Source of the DNA: Butyricicoccus pullicaecorum
Lineage (GTDB): Bacteria > Bacillota > Clostridia > Oscillospirales > Butyricicoccaceae
Assembly: GCA_018366195.1 (NCBI GenBank)
Contig: JAGZIN010000001.1
Coordinates: 186,001 to 250,000, forward strand
Reading direction: 5' to 3'
Length of the DNA: 64,000 nucleotides
This document shows positions 53,135 through 61,819 of this stretch, piece after piece; position 1 is the first letter of the stretch, and every line of letters starts with the position of its first letter. A program made the position numbers and the translations under genes. A model generated the notes under the pieces. That model made no database searches and was not told where the DNA came from. It saw nothing but the letters and a program-made list of their open reading frames with translations.

Positions 53135-54973
53135 TTACTTCTGCTCGTCGTCCTTGACTTCTGTGAAGTCAGCATCTACGAAATCGCCCTGTGCACCGCC
53201 AGCCTGCTGTGCGCCGCCCATATTGGGGTCACCCTGCGGAGCCTGCTGTGCATAAATCTTCTGTGCAATCTCTCCGAACTTCTTGGACAGAGAATCGGAA
53301 GCCATTTTAATCATCTCAACATCAGAGCCCTTGAGTGCTTCCTTGACTTTTTCGATTTCAGCCTCTACTGCACTCTTTTCCTCAGCGCTCAGCTTGTCGC
53401 CGAGGTCGCTGATTGCCTTTTCGGACTGGAATACAAGCTGCTCTGCACCATTGCGTGCATCGACTTCTTCCTTGCGCTTCTTATCCTCTGCGGCAAACTG
53501 CTCTGCTTCCTGCATTGCCTTGTTAATTTCGTCCTGTGACAGGTTAGAGGAAGCGGTGATGGTGATTTTCTGCTCCTTGCCTGTGCCAAGGTCCTTTGCA
53601 GATACATTTACAATGCCGTTGGCATCAATGTCAAAGGTAACCTCAATCTGCGGAACTCCACGCGGAGCCGGTGCAATGCCGTCCAGTGTGAAGCGGCCAA
53701 GTGTCTTATTGCCGGAAGCCATTTCGCGTTCACCCTGAAGCACGTGAATCTCAACGGAAGGCTGGTTGTCAGCCGCAGTGGAGAATACCTGACTTTTCTT
53801 GGTTGGAATGGTGGTGTTGCGCTCGATAAGACGGGTACATACACCGCCCAGAGTTTCGATACCAAGGGAAAGTGGGGTCACGTCAAGCAGCAGCACGTCC
53901 TTGACCTCGCCGCCCAGTACACCGCCCTGAATGGCAGCACCGATTGCAACACATTCGTCCGGGTTGATGCCCTTAAAGCCTTCCTTGCCGGTGATGTTCT
54001 TGACTGCTTCCTGAACTGCTGGGATACGGGAGGAACCGCCAACGAGGAGAACCTTTTCAAGGTCACCTGCCTGTAAGCCAGCGTCGTTCATCGCCTGACG
54101 AACCGGTCCCATGGTTGCTTCCACAAGGTCAGCGGTCAATTCGTTGAACTTTGCGCGGGTCAGGGTCAGCTCAAGGTGCTTCGGACCGGTTGCATCTGCG
54201 GTGATATACGGTTGATTGATGGAGGTGGAGGTCATGCCGGAAAGCTCGATTTTTGCCTTCTCAGCAGCTTCCTTGAGACGCTGCATTGCCATCTTGTCCT
54301 GAGACAGGTCAATGCCCTCGTGGTTTTTAAACTCCTGAACCATCCAGTCCATGATGCGCTGGTCGAAGTCGTCGCCGCCCAAGTGGTTGTTGCCAGCCGT
54401 TGCCAGCACTTCCAGAACGCCGTCTCCAATATCCAGAATAGATACGTCGAAGGTACCGCCGCCAAGGTCATATACCATAACCTTCTGCTCGGTTTCCTTA
54501 TCAACCCCGTAAGCCAATGCTGCTGCGGTTGGCTCGTTGATGATACGCAGGACTTCAAGACCTGCAATCTTGCCGGCGTCCTTGGTTGCCTGACGCTGTG
54601 CATCGGTGAAGTATGCTGGAACGGTGATGACAGCCTGCGTGACCGGAGAACCGATATAAGCCTCTGCGTCTGCCTTGAGCTTTTGCAGAACCATAGCGGA
54701 AATTTCCTGCGGAGAATATTTCTTATCCTCGATGTCAACACGGTAATCGCTGCCCATGTGACGCTTAATCGAGCTGATGGTACGCTCTGCATTGGTTACC
54801 GCCTGACGCTTTGCAACCTGACCGACCATGCGCTCACCAGTTTTGGAGAATGCAACAACGGAAGGGGTGGTTCTTGCACCCTCTGCGTTTGCGATGACGT
54901 TTGGTTCGCCGCCCTCCATGACAGCGACACAGCTGTTTGTGGTACCTAAATCAATACCAATAATCTTGCCCAT
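53135..54973 (-). CDS. dnaK: Chaperone protein DnaK (Hsp70)
   Basis: 612 residues. ATPase domain with IIGIDLGTTNSCVAVMEGG at the start, VYDLGGGTFDVSIL and LVGGSSRIPAVQ; a substrate-binding domain from about residue 370; a helical lid; and a Gly/Gln-rich C terminus (QQAPQGDPNMGGAQQAGGAQ). AAGGAG precedes the ATG. Third gene of the hrcA operon, under CIRCE control through read-through. Works with GrpE and DnaJ. Confidence 0.98.
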   Translation of the reverse strand: MGKIIGIDLGTTNSCVAVMEGGEPNVIANAEGARTTPSVVAFSKTGERMVGQVAKRQAVTNAERTISSIKRHMGSDYRVDIEDKKYSPQEISAMVLQKLKADAEAYIGSPVTQAVITVPAYFTDAQRQATKDAGKIAGLEVLRIINEPTAAALAYGVDKETEQKVMVYDLGGGTFDVSILDIGDGVLEVLATAGNNHLGGDDFDQRIMDWMVQEFKNHEGIDLSQDKMAMQRLKEAAEKAKIELSGMTSTSINQPYITADATGPKHLELTLTRAKFNELTADLVEATMGPVRQAMNDAGLQAGDLEKVLLVGGSSRIPAVQEAVKNITGKEGFKGINPDECVAIGAAIQGGVLGGEVKDVLLLDVTPLSLGIETLGGVCTRLIERNTTIPTKKSQVFSTAADNQPSVEIHVLQGEREMASGNKTLGRFTLDGIAPAPRGVPQIEVTFDIDANGIVNVSAKDLGTGKEQKITITASSNLSQDEINKAMQEAEQFAAEDKKRKEEVDARNGAEQLVFQSEKAISDLGDKLSAEEKSAVEAEIEKVKEALKGSDVEMIKMASDSLSKKFGEIAQKIYAQQAPQGDPNMGGAQQAGGAQGDFVDADFTEVKDDEQK

Positions 54974-55057
54974 AATTCAAGACTCCTTATTCTATTACAA
55001 CAGGTGTTTCATTAACAAATTTATCATTCTAAAAAGGGAAAAACCTTTTAGATGGCT

Positions 55058-55603
55058 TTAGTTTGCAACCTTGACCATAGCGTAGCGAATGACCTTATCT
55101 CCCAGCTGGAAGCCTTTCTGAAAGACTTCCGTGATGACGTTTTCGCCCTGCGAGTCATCGTCCACATGCATGACTGCATTGTGCAGGTTGGGGTCAAAGA
55201 CCGTGCCAGGCTCAGAGGGGATTTCGGTAACACCCAAAGAGGAAAAGCTTTCCATCATTTGCTGATAGGTCATCTCAATGCCCTGCTTGTAGGCGGTGTC
55301 CTCGGTGGACTGTGCGAGTGCGCGAGAAAGGTTGTCAACGGTGGTGAGAAGTGCCTTGACTGCATAAGCCACAGCTTCTGCATGCACGCCTTCGCGCTCT
55401 GCACGGCTGCGCTTACGGAAATTGTCATATTCTGCCGCCATGCGCAGAAAACGATTATTCAAATCATCATACTGCTGCTGTAAGCTTTCCAAAGCAGACG
55501 GTTCGGCTGCTTCGGCTGCCGGCTGCTCGGTCTGTTCGGCAGAGGGAGCAGGGTCTATGGTTTCGTCTACGGCTTCTTCCGTATTTAAGTTTTCGTGATC
55601 CAT
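55058..55603 (-). CDS. grpE: Nucleotide exchange factor GrpE
   Basis: 181 residues. An acidic, Glu/Ala/Pro-rich N-terminal segment (about 1-38), then a long coiled coil (LQQQYDDLNNRFLRMAAEYDNFRKR) and the C-terminal beta domain (GVTEIPSEPGTVFDPNLHNAVM, GFQLGDKVIRYAMVKVA), all typical. Releases ADP from DnaK. GAGGT precedes the ATG; 15 bases downstream of hrcA. Confidence 0.97.
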   Translation of the reverse strand: MDHENLNTEEAVDETIDPAPSAEQTEQPAAEAAEPSALESLQQQYDDLNNRFLRMAAEYDNFRKRSRAEREGVHAEAVAYAVKALLTTVDNLSRALAQSTEDTAYKQGIEMTYQQMMESFSSLGVTEIPSEPGTVFDPNLHNAVMHVDDDSQGENVITEVFQKGFQLGDKVIRYAMVKVAN

Positions 55604-55618
55604 TCTATTACCTCAAAT

Positions 55619-56653
55619 TTATTTATTTTCATCATAGAAGGTTTCCGCAATCAGTTTGTTGAGTCCCTTTGCGAAGCCGGAAAGGCGTGCGGACAGAGCG
55701 GCATAGTCCATGCGGGTTGGACCCACGATTCCAATCATACCCTGTCCGATGTCACCAATGCCGTATTTGGCATAAATCATACTGGTATCAGATAAGGGAT
55801 TCTGACCATTTTCGTTGCCAATAAAGATTTGGACACCATCAATTTCCTGCTGAATGGGAATGAGATGCTTTTTATCATCATTCATATAGGCAAGAAGTGT
55901 CTGCGCTTTGCTGGTGTCATGATATTCCGGAAAGCGAAGCAGCTTGGTTGCCCCTTCCAGAAATACCTTTTGATTGCCCATGTCCTCAATCAGCTCAGAG
56001 ATAAATTCGGCAACCGGTGCCAGAAGGGCAGTTAGTCCAGCGGCACGCTGCACCACATCAAAGCGTTCTGCGGTAATCTGCGTGATTGGGATTGCGGTCA
56101 AGATTTGATTGAGCACATAAGCAAGCAGCTCTGCCTCTGCCTTGGTGACGGGTGCAGCCGTGTGAACCAGCTTGTTTTTTACGACGTTGGCATCGGTGAC
56201 GATGACAACGACATAGGTACGCTCATCTACGGAAATCAGCTCAAACTGTCTGATGGTCATATGAGACAGGTGTGGGGTCACTGCGACTGCTGCATAATTG
56301 GTCAGCGAGGAAATCAGGCGTCCGGCCTCTTGAATGAGACGGTCAAGCTCTTTGCTTTTGAGTGCCATCAGGGCGGTTTCATCTTTTGCACTGATGGGAG
56401 CGACCGGACGGCGCATCAAATGATCGACATAAAAGCGATAGCCCTTGTGAGAAGGAACCCGACCGGCAGAGGTATGCGGCTTTTCGAGATAGCCCATTTC
56501 CTCAAGCTCACTCATTTCATTGCGTATGGTTGCAGAGGAAAAAGAAAGCTCTGGCAGCTCGGAAAGCGCTTTGGAACCGACTGGCTCAGCAGTTCGGATA
56601 TATTCAGCAATGATTGTTTTTAAGATTTGCTGTTTGCGCTCAGAAAGCTCCAC
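55619..56653 (-). CDS. hrcA: Heat-inducible transcription repressor HrcA
   Basis: 344 residues from GTG 56653. Winged-helix N terminus (MELSERKQQILKTIIAEYI, TAEPVGSKALSELPELSFSSATIRNEMSELEEMGYLEKPHTSAGR in the usual order; only landmarks given) and a C-terminal inserted dimerisation domain. Binds CIRCE and represses this operon until heat titrates GroEL. The start is chosen because AAAAGGAG is 10 bases from this GTG; the two upstream in-frame ATG (56674, 56662) have no site or one base of spacing. First gene of hrcA-grpE-dnaK. Confidence 0.95.
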   Translation of the reverse strand: MELSERKQQILKTIIAEYIRTAEPVGSKALSELPELSFSSATIRNEMSELEEMGYLEKPHTSAGRVPSHKGYRFYVDHLMRRPVAPISAKDETALMALKSKELDRLIQEAGRLISSLTNYAAVAVTPHLSHMTIRQFELISVDERTYVVVIVTDANVVKNKLVHTAAPVTKAEAELLAYVLNQILTAIPITQITAERFDVVQRAAGLTALLAPVAEFISELIEDMGNQKVFLEGATKLLRFPEYHDTSKAQTLLAYMNDDKKHLIPIQQEIDGVQIFIGNENGQNPLSDTSMIYAKYGIGDIGQGMIGIVGPTRMDYAALSARLSGFAKGLNKLIAETFYDENK

Positions 56654-56684
56654 GATGCCCATACTCCTTTTCATGAAATTGTGC

Positions 56685-56711
56685 TTAGCACTCTATACAC
56701 CTGAGTGCTAA
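56685..56711 (-). promoter_or_regulatory. CIRCE operator
   Basis: Perfect inverted repeat TTAGCACTC (56685-56693), 9-base spacer, GAGTGCTAA (56703-56711), directly downstream of the promoter and upstream of hrcA. HrcA binding here represses the heat-shock operon. It is the only CIRCE I see in the window. Confidence 0.98.
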
Positions 56712-56715
56712 ATTT

Positions 56716-56744
56716 AATGTACCACTGTGACTGCTTTCTGTCAA
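56716..56744 (-). promoter_or_regulatory. Promoter of the heat-shock operon
   Basis: On the minus strand TTGACA (56744-56739), a 17-base spacer, TACATT (56721-56716), directly followed by CIRCE. Confidence 0.9.
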
Positions 56745-57039
56745 GGGGGGTGATTGTGAATTATTTATGACATAACCGTATTCTCACGGTGATTTTCTGC
56801 AAAACAGATGTATTTTTTCGCGGAGAATCGGGAGCTTTACCGTGTATTTCGAGCTGCCAAAAAACATTTTATGATATTTTTCTGGAAATATACATAGAAC
56901 AGGGATACAATCCCGTTTGAACAGCATAAAATAAAATTTTGCAGGAAAAGATTCTTTTGACAAGGAAATGATGGAGAAAATCTGCTTTTGCGGAATGATA
57001 CACGGGCTAAAATCCTGCGATGTATGCGGGGAAAACGTC

Positions 57040-57068
57040 TTGTTTGCTTCTGAAAACTCTGTTATACT
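57040..57068 (+). promoter_or_regulatory. Promoter of lepA-hemW
   Basis: TTGTTT (57040-57045), a 17-base spacer, TATACT (57063-57068). The rest of the 56745-57132 gap is AT-rich, and I see nothing else in it. Confidence 0.6.
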
Positions 57069-57132
57069 ATACAATATATACGCAAAATTTCCGAAAAGAA
57101 ATTGGCGACGCTTTGCATAAAGGAGAATGTAT

Positions 57133-58941
57133 GTGAAAAACCAGCAAAACATTCGCAATTTTTCCATCATCGCGCACATTGACCATGGTAAATCTACATT
57201 GGCAGATCGTCTGCTTGAGCAGTGCAAGGCGGTCACACAGCGCGAAATGGAAGAACAGCTGCTTGATAATATGGATTTGGAGCGCGAACGCGGCATTACC
57301 ATTAAGGCGCGTGCGGTGCGTATGGACTATCAGGCAGACAATGGCGAAATTTATCATATGAATCTCATTGATACCCCGGGACATGTGGACTTTAACTATG
57401 AGGTTTCCCGCTCGCTGGCAGCCTGTGAAGGTGCTCTGCTCGTGGTAGATGCCGCACAGGGCATTGAGGCACAGACGCTGGGAAATACTTATCTGGCACT
57501 CGAACATGATTTGGAGGTTGTGCCTGTTATCAATAAGATTGATTTGCCTGCGGCAGAGCCGCAGCGCGTCAAGCAGGAAATCGAGGATATCATCGGCATA
57601 CCTGCCGAAGATGCACCGGAAATTTCCGCCAAGGTGGGGCTGAATATCCATGACGTGCTCGAACGCATCGTCAGCGATATTCCGGCACCAAAGGGAGACC
57701 CCAATGCGCCGCTGCGTGCGCTGATTTTTGACAGCCAGTACGACCCCTATAAGGGTGTCATTGTCTATATGCGTCTGATGGAAGGTGAAATGAAGCCGGG
57801 CATGAAGGTGCGTATGATGGCGACCGGTGCTGAGTTTCAGGTGATTGAGTGTGGTTATATGCACCCGCTCGGACTGACAGCCTCGGATTCTCTCTCTGCG
57901 GGTGAGGTTGGATACTTTACAGCATCTATCAAAAATGTTGCGGATACCCGTGTCGGTGATACCGTGACCGGTGTGGAACGTCCAACGGAACAGGCACTGC
58001 CGGGCTATCGCAAGGCGCAGCCAATGGTTTACTGCGGCATTTATACCGAGGACGGCTCCAAGTATCCGGACTTGCGTGATGCACTGGAAAAATTACAGCT
58101 CAATGATGCGGCGCTGTCCTTTGAACCGGAATCCTCCATTGCGCTGGGCTTTGGCTTCCGCTGCGGATTTTTGGGAATGCTGCACATGGAAATCATTCAG
58201 GAGCGTCTGGAGCGAGAATTTGATTTGGACTTGGTAACAACGCTGCCGTCTGTTGTTTATCAAATTATAAAAACCGATGGCTCGACCATCTGGATTGACA
58301 ATCCCCATGATTATCCAGACCCTGCGCTGATTGAGGAGGCAAAAGAGCCGTTTGTCAAGGCGTCTATCATTACACCGCAGGAGTTTGTAGGCAATATTAT
58401 GCCAATGTGTCAGGAGCGCCGCAGTGTGTTCAAGGATATGAAATATCTGGATTCTACTCTCGTGGAGCTGCACTATGAAATGCCAATTAACGAAATTATT
58501 TATGATTTCTTTGATGCCCTCAAGGCGCGTACAAAGGGCTATGCCTCTTTGGACTATGAGCTGAGTGATTACCGCAAAAGTGACCTTGTAAAGGTAGATA
58601 TGCTGCTCAACGGGGATCAGGTTGATGCGCTGTCTTTCATTGCGCATCGTGAAAAAGCGTATGGACGTGCGCGCCGTATCTGTGAAAAGCTCAAGGAGAA
58701 TATTCCGCGTCAGCTGTTTGAGGTGCCGATTCAGGCGGCGATTGGCGGCAAGGTCATTGCCAGAGAAACTGTAAAGGCAGTGCGTAAGGACGTGCTGGCA
58801 AAATGCTATGGCGGTGACATTACCCGAAAGAAGAAGCTGCTCGAAAAGCAGAAGGAAGGCAAAAAGCGTATGCGCACGCTGGGTACGGTACAGGTGCCGA
58901 CCGAAGCGTTTATGGCGGTACTCAAGCTGGATGAAGAATAA
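57133..58941 (+). CDS. lepA: Elongation factor 4 (LepA)
   Basis: 602 residues. GTPase of the EF-G family that acts on stalled or mispositioned ribosomes. G motifs IIAHIDHGKSTLADRL, RGITIKARAVRM, DTPGHVDFNYEVSRSL, NKIDLPAAEP. LepA-specific C-terminal domain (RKKKLLEKQKEGKKRMRTLG, VPTEAFMAVLK). The start is GTG 57133: GGAG ends 7 bases before it, whereas ATG 57127 is only one base from the site. Its end overlaps hemW by 11 bases. Confidence 0.96.
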   Translation: MKNQQNIRNFSIIAHIDHGKSTLADRLLEQCKAVTQREMEEQLLDNMDLERERGITIKARAVRMDYQADNGEIYHMNLIDTPGHVDFNYEVSRSLAACEGALLVVDAAQGIEAQTLGNTYLALEHDLEVVPVINKIDLPAAEPQRVKQEIEDIIGIPAEDAPEISAKVGLNIHDVLERIVSDIPAPKGDPNAPLRALIFDSQYDPYKGVIVYMRLMEGEMKPGMKVRMMATGAEFQVIECGYMHPLGLTASDSLSAGEVGYFTASIKNVADTRVGDTVTGVERPTEQALPGYRKAQPMVYCGIYTEDGSKYPDLRDALEKLQLNDAALSFEPESSIALGFGFRCGFLGMLHMEIIQERLEREFDLDLVTTLPSVVYQIIKTDGSTIWIDNPHDYPDPALIEEAKEPFVKASIITPQEFVGNIMPMCQERRSVFKDMKYLDSTLVELHYEMPINEIIYDFFDALKARTKGYASLDYELSDYRKSDLVKVDMLLNGDQVDALSFIAHREKAYGRARRICEKLKENIPRQLFEVPIQAAIGGKVIARETVKAVRKDVLAKCYGGDITRKKKLLEKQKEGKKRMRTLGTVQVPTEAFMAVLKLDEE

Positions 58942-60055
58942 GGACACGCTGGGGCTGTATCTGCATGTCCCGTTTTGTGCATCAAAATGTCACTACTGTG
59001 ATTTTTATTCTTTCGCAGGCGATAGCGTGCAGATAGATGGGTATATTGCCGCTATGTGTCGGGAAATCGCGAGCGTGTGTTCTCTGTTTTCGGAAAGACC
59101 GGTCGATACCGTGTACTTTGGCGGAGGTACTCCATCTGTTCTTGGGGGTGCGCGTTTGGGTACATTGCTGCAAGCCGTGCGTACACATTTTCAGGTCATG
59201 GAAAATGCGGAAATCACGGTTGAGTGTAATCCGGATTCCATAGATGTATCACTGCTGCGAGCGCTCAGACAGGCAGGGGTCAACCGTCTGTCGGTGGGCG
59301 TACAGTCGGCGCATGATGAGGAGCTTCGGTTGCTGGGACGGCGGCATACCTTTGCACAGGCAAAGCAGGCAATTCTTCTTGCGAGGCAAATGGGATTTGA
59401 TAACATCAGCTTGGACCTCATGTATGGACTGCCGCAGCAGACCGAACAGGACTTCATGCAGTCTGTACAAGCGCTGTTGGAGCTGGAACCTGCCCACCTG
59501 TCCTGTTACAGCTTAAAGCTGGAGGCAGGAACCCGTATGGCAGAGCAGAACCCCAGATTGCCGGACGGAGATGCGCAGGCAGAGATGTATCTCCATCTGT
59601 GTGACAGATTGGACAAAGCCGGATATCAGCATTATGAAATATCCAACTGGGCAAAGCCAAACAGGGAATCCAGACATAACAGCCGTTACTGGAAACTGTC
59701 TGATTATCTGGGTCTGGGACCCGGGGCACATTCCTGTATTGCGGGAAAACGCTTTGCTTATCCAGATGATTTACAGGCATTTTGTAATGCACCCAAGAGG
59801 ATCGCGGAGGAACCGGTTGCCGGATTTCCACCGTATGCCGAATATATTATGCTGTGCCTGCGCACACAGGCAGGCATTTCTGTCAGCGAATTTGAAGCGC
59901 GGTTTGACCGCAGCTTTGCGCCCTATGCGCAAAGATTACAGAGTTTGTGCAAAGCAGGTCTTACAAAACAAACAGAACATGGCTGGCAGCTGACAGATGC
60001 TGGCTTTCTGGTTTCCAATTTGATTATCACAGATACACTGTGTGTAGATGACTGA
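58931..60055 (+). CDS. hemW: Radical SAM heme chaperone HemW
   Basis: 374 residues. Radical SAM cluster motif C-ASK-C-HY-C-DF near residue 16-25, with the Phe/Tyr-rich context typical of HemW, not of HemN; GGGTPS follows near 55. VQSAHDEELRLLGRRHTF and YEISNWAKPNRESRHNSRYW are family landmarks. Formerly called oxygen-independent coproporphyrinogen oxidase-like. Its ATG lies in the end of lepA, an arrangement (lepA-hemW) common in Firmicutes, so the two are coupled. Confidence 0.94.
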   Translation: MKNKDTLGLYLHVPFCASKCHYCDFYSFAGDSVQIDGYIAAMCREIASVCSLFSERPVDTVYFGGGTPSVLGGARLGTLLQAVRTHFQVMENAEITVECNPDSIDVSLLRALRQAGVNRLSVGVQSAHDEELRLLGRRHTFAQAKQAILLARQMGFDNISLDLMYGLPQQTEQDFMQSVQALLELEPAHLSCYSLKLEAGTRMAEQNPRLPDGDAQAEMYLHLCDRLDKAGYQHYEISNWAKPNRESRHNSRYWKLSDYLGLGPGAHSCIAGKRFAYPDDLQAFCNAPKRIAEEPVAGFPPYAEYIMLCLRTQAGISVSEFEARFDRSFAPYAQRLQSLCKAGLTKQTEHGWQLTDAGFLVSNLIITDTLCVDD

Positions 60056-60105
60056 TAAAGAAACGATACAATCTTGATTATTATGGACTATGGAGGAATT
60101 TTATT

Positions 60106-60375
60106 ATGCGTGCTGTTATTACAGTGGTAGGTAAGGACAGAACAGGTATTATTGCCGCAATTTCGCAGGCGTTGTCTGACCATCATGTAAATATTCAGGA
60201 TATTTCTCAAAATGTTATGGACGAAATGTTTGCGATGGTGATGTTTGTGGATATTACTGCATGTACGGTTCCCTTTGATGCACTTTGCACTGCGCTCGAC
60301 GGGGTGGGTGCACAGATGGGCATGAAAGTTCACTGCATGCATGAGGATATCTTCAATGCAATGCACCGTATTTGA
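60106..60375 (+). CDS. ACT-domain regulatory protein (UPF0237)
   Basis: 89 residues, a single ACT domain: RAVITVVGKDRTGIIAAISQAL, VNIQDISQNVMDEMF, with hydrophobic strands alternating. ACT domains bind amino acids and regulate partner enzymes. GGAGG lies upstream of the ATG. The next gene, for a PFL-like protein, starts 35 bases after its stop; this ACT/PFL pair is conserved in many Firmicutes, so the ACT protein probably senses a ligand for that partner. Confidence 0.9.
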   Translation: MRAVITVVGKDRTGIIAAISQALSDHHVNIQDISQNVMDEMFAMVMFVDITACTVPFDALCTALDGVGAQMGMKVHCMHEDIFNAMHRI

Positions 60376-60410
60376 CCGCAATATCAGGAAATGAGAGGTG
60401 CATCACAATT

Positions 60411-61775
60411 ATGTCAATGATAACCACAGGAGATGTTCTGGAAACCATTCAGATGATAGAGGAAGAACATCTGGATATCCGCACCATCACAATGGGGATT
60501 TCCCTGCGTGATTTGGCATCGGACGATATTCAGGTGCTGAGCAATAAGATTTATGACAAGGTAACACGACGCGCGGAGAATCTGGTCAAAACGGGTGAGC
60601 AAATCGAGCGGGAGCTTGGGATTCCGATTATTCATAAGCGTATTTCGGTCACTCCGATTGCAATGATTGGTGCAACGACCCATGCAGCAAGCTATGTGCC
60701 GATTGCGCAGGCGCTTGACCGCGCAGCGGAAACGACAGGTGTCAACTTTGTAGGCGGTTTTTCGGCGCTGGTGCAGAAGGGCTTTGCAAAGGGAGACGAG
60801 ATTTTAATGCAGTCCATTCCGGAAGCCCTTGCCGTGACGAACTGTGTCTGTTCTTCGGTCAATGTGGCATCCACCAAGGCTGGAATCAATCTGGACGCGG
60901 TGGCACAGATGGGGCGCATTATCAAGCAGACCGCCGAAATTACCAAGGAGCAAGGCTCAATGGGCTGTGCCAAGCTGGTTGTATTTGCCAACGCAGTAGA
61001 TGATAACCCTTTTATGGCGGGGGCATTTCATGGAATTGGTGAGCCGGAAACCGTCATCAATGTGGGCGTTTCCGGACCGGGTGTTGTGCAGGCCGCCATT
61101 AAGCGTGCTGGAAACTGTTCCATCAATGAAGTGGCAGAAATCATCAAAAAGACTGCATTCAAGATTACTCGTATGGGACAGCTTGTGGGAACGCTGGCAT
61201 CGGAGCGTTTAGGCGTGCCGTTTGGGATTGTGGACCTGTCTCTTGCACCCACTCCGGCGATTGGCGATTCGGTTGCCCGAATTCTGGAGGAGGTTGGTTT
61301 GGAAACCTGCGGCGGCTGTGGAACCACAGCGATTTTGGCAATGCTCAACGATGCGGTCAAGAAGGGCGGCGTAATGGCGTCCTCTCATGTCGGCGGATTG
61401 TCAGGCGCATTCATTCCGGTGTCGGAAGATGAAGGTATGATTGCAGCGGTACAGCAGGGAGCACTTTCTATGGAAAAGCTGGAGGCTATGACTGCTGTTT
61501 GTTCGGTGGGCATTGATATGGTTGCGGTTCCGGGGGATACGACCGCCGAGGTCATTTCTGGACTGATTGCAGATGAAATTGCGATTGGTGTCGTCAACAA
61601 TAAGACCACTGCTGTGCGTGTGATTCCGGCGGTTGGCAAAAAGGTGGGTGAAATGGTAGAGTTCGGCGGCTTGTTGGGTTCGGCACCCATCATGCCGATT
61701 TCGACCAAATCGCCTGCAAAGTTTATTCATCGCGGCGGTCGGATTCCAGCACCAATTCACAGCCTGAAAAACTAA
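60411..61775 (+). CDS. PFL-family protein (UPF0210)
   Basis: 454 residues of a family related in fold to pyruvate formate-lyase/ribonucleotide reductase, of unknown reaction. Landmarks: TIQMIEEEHLDIRTITMGIS near the start, RISVTPIAMIGATTHAASY, VNVGVSGPGV-like segment in the middle, CGGCGTTAILAMLNDAVKKGG, and a Gly/Ala-rich C terminus. No glycyl-radical loop could be confirmed. ATG 60411 is preferred (GAGAGG upstream); the frame is open 13 codons earlier from a TTG. Partner of the ACT protein. Confidence 0.88.
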   Translation: MSMITTGDVLETIQMIEEEHLDIRTITMGISLRDLASDDIQVLSNKIYDKVTRRAENLVKTGEQIERELGIPIIHKRISVTPIAMIGATTHAASYVPIAQALDRAAETTGVNFVGGFSALVQKGFAKGDEILMQSIPEALAVTNCVCSSVNVASTKAGINLDAVAQMGRIIKQTAEITKEQGSMGCAKLVVFANAVDDNPFMAGAFHGIGEPETVINVGVSGPGVVQAAIKRAGNCSINEVAEIIKKTAFKITRMGQLVGTLASERLGVPFGIVDLSLAPTPAIGDSVARILEEVGLETCGGCGTTAILAMLNDAVKKGGVMASSHVGGLSGAFIPVSEDEGMIAAVQQGALSMEKLEAMTAVCSVGIDMVAVPGDTTAEVISGLIADEIAIGVVNNKTTAVRVIPAVGKKVGEMVEFGGLLGSAPIMPISTKSPAKFIHRGGRIPAPIHSLKN

Positions 61776-61819
61776 TTGCCTGTATGGGCGAAATCACTTG
61801 AAAAAGGAGCCTGAACGAT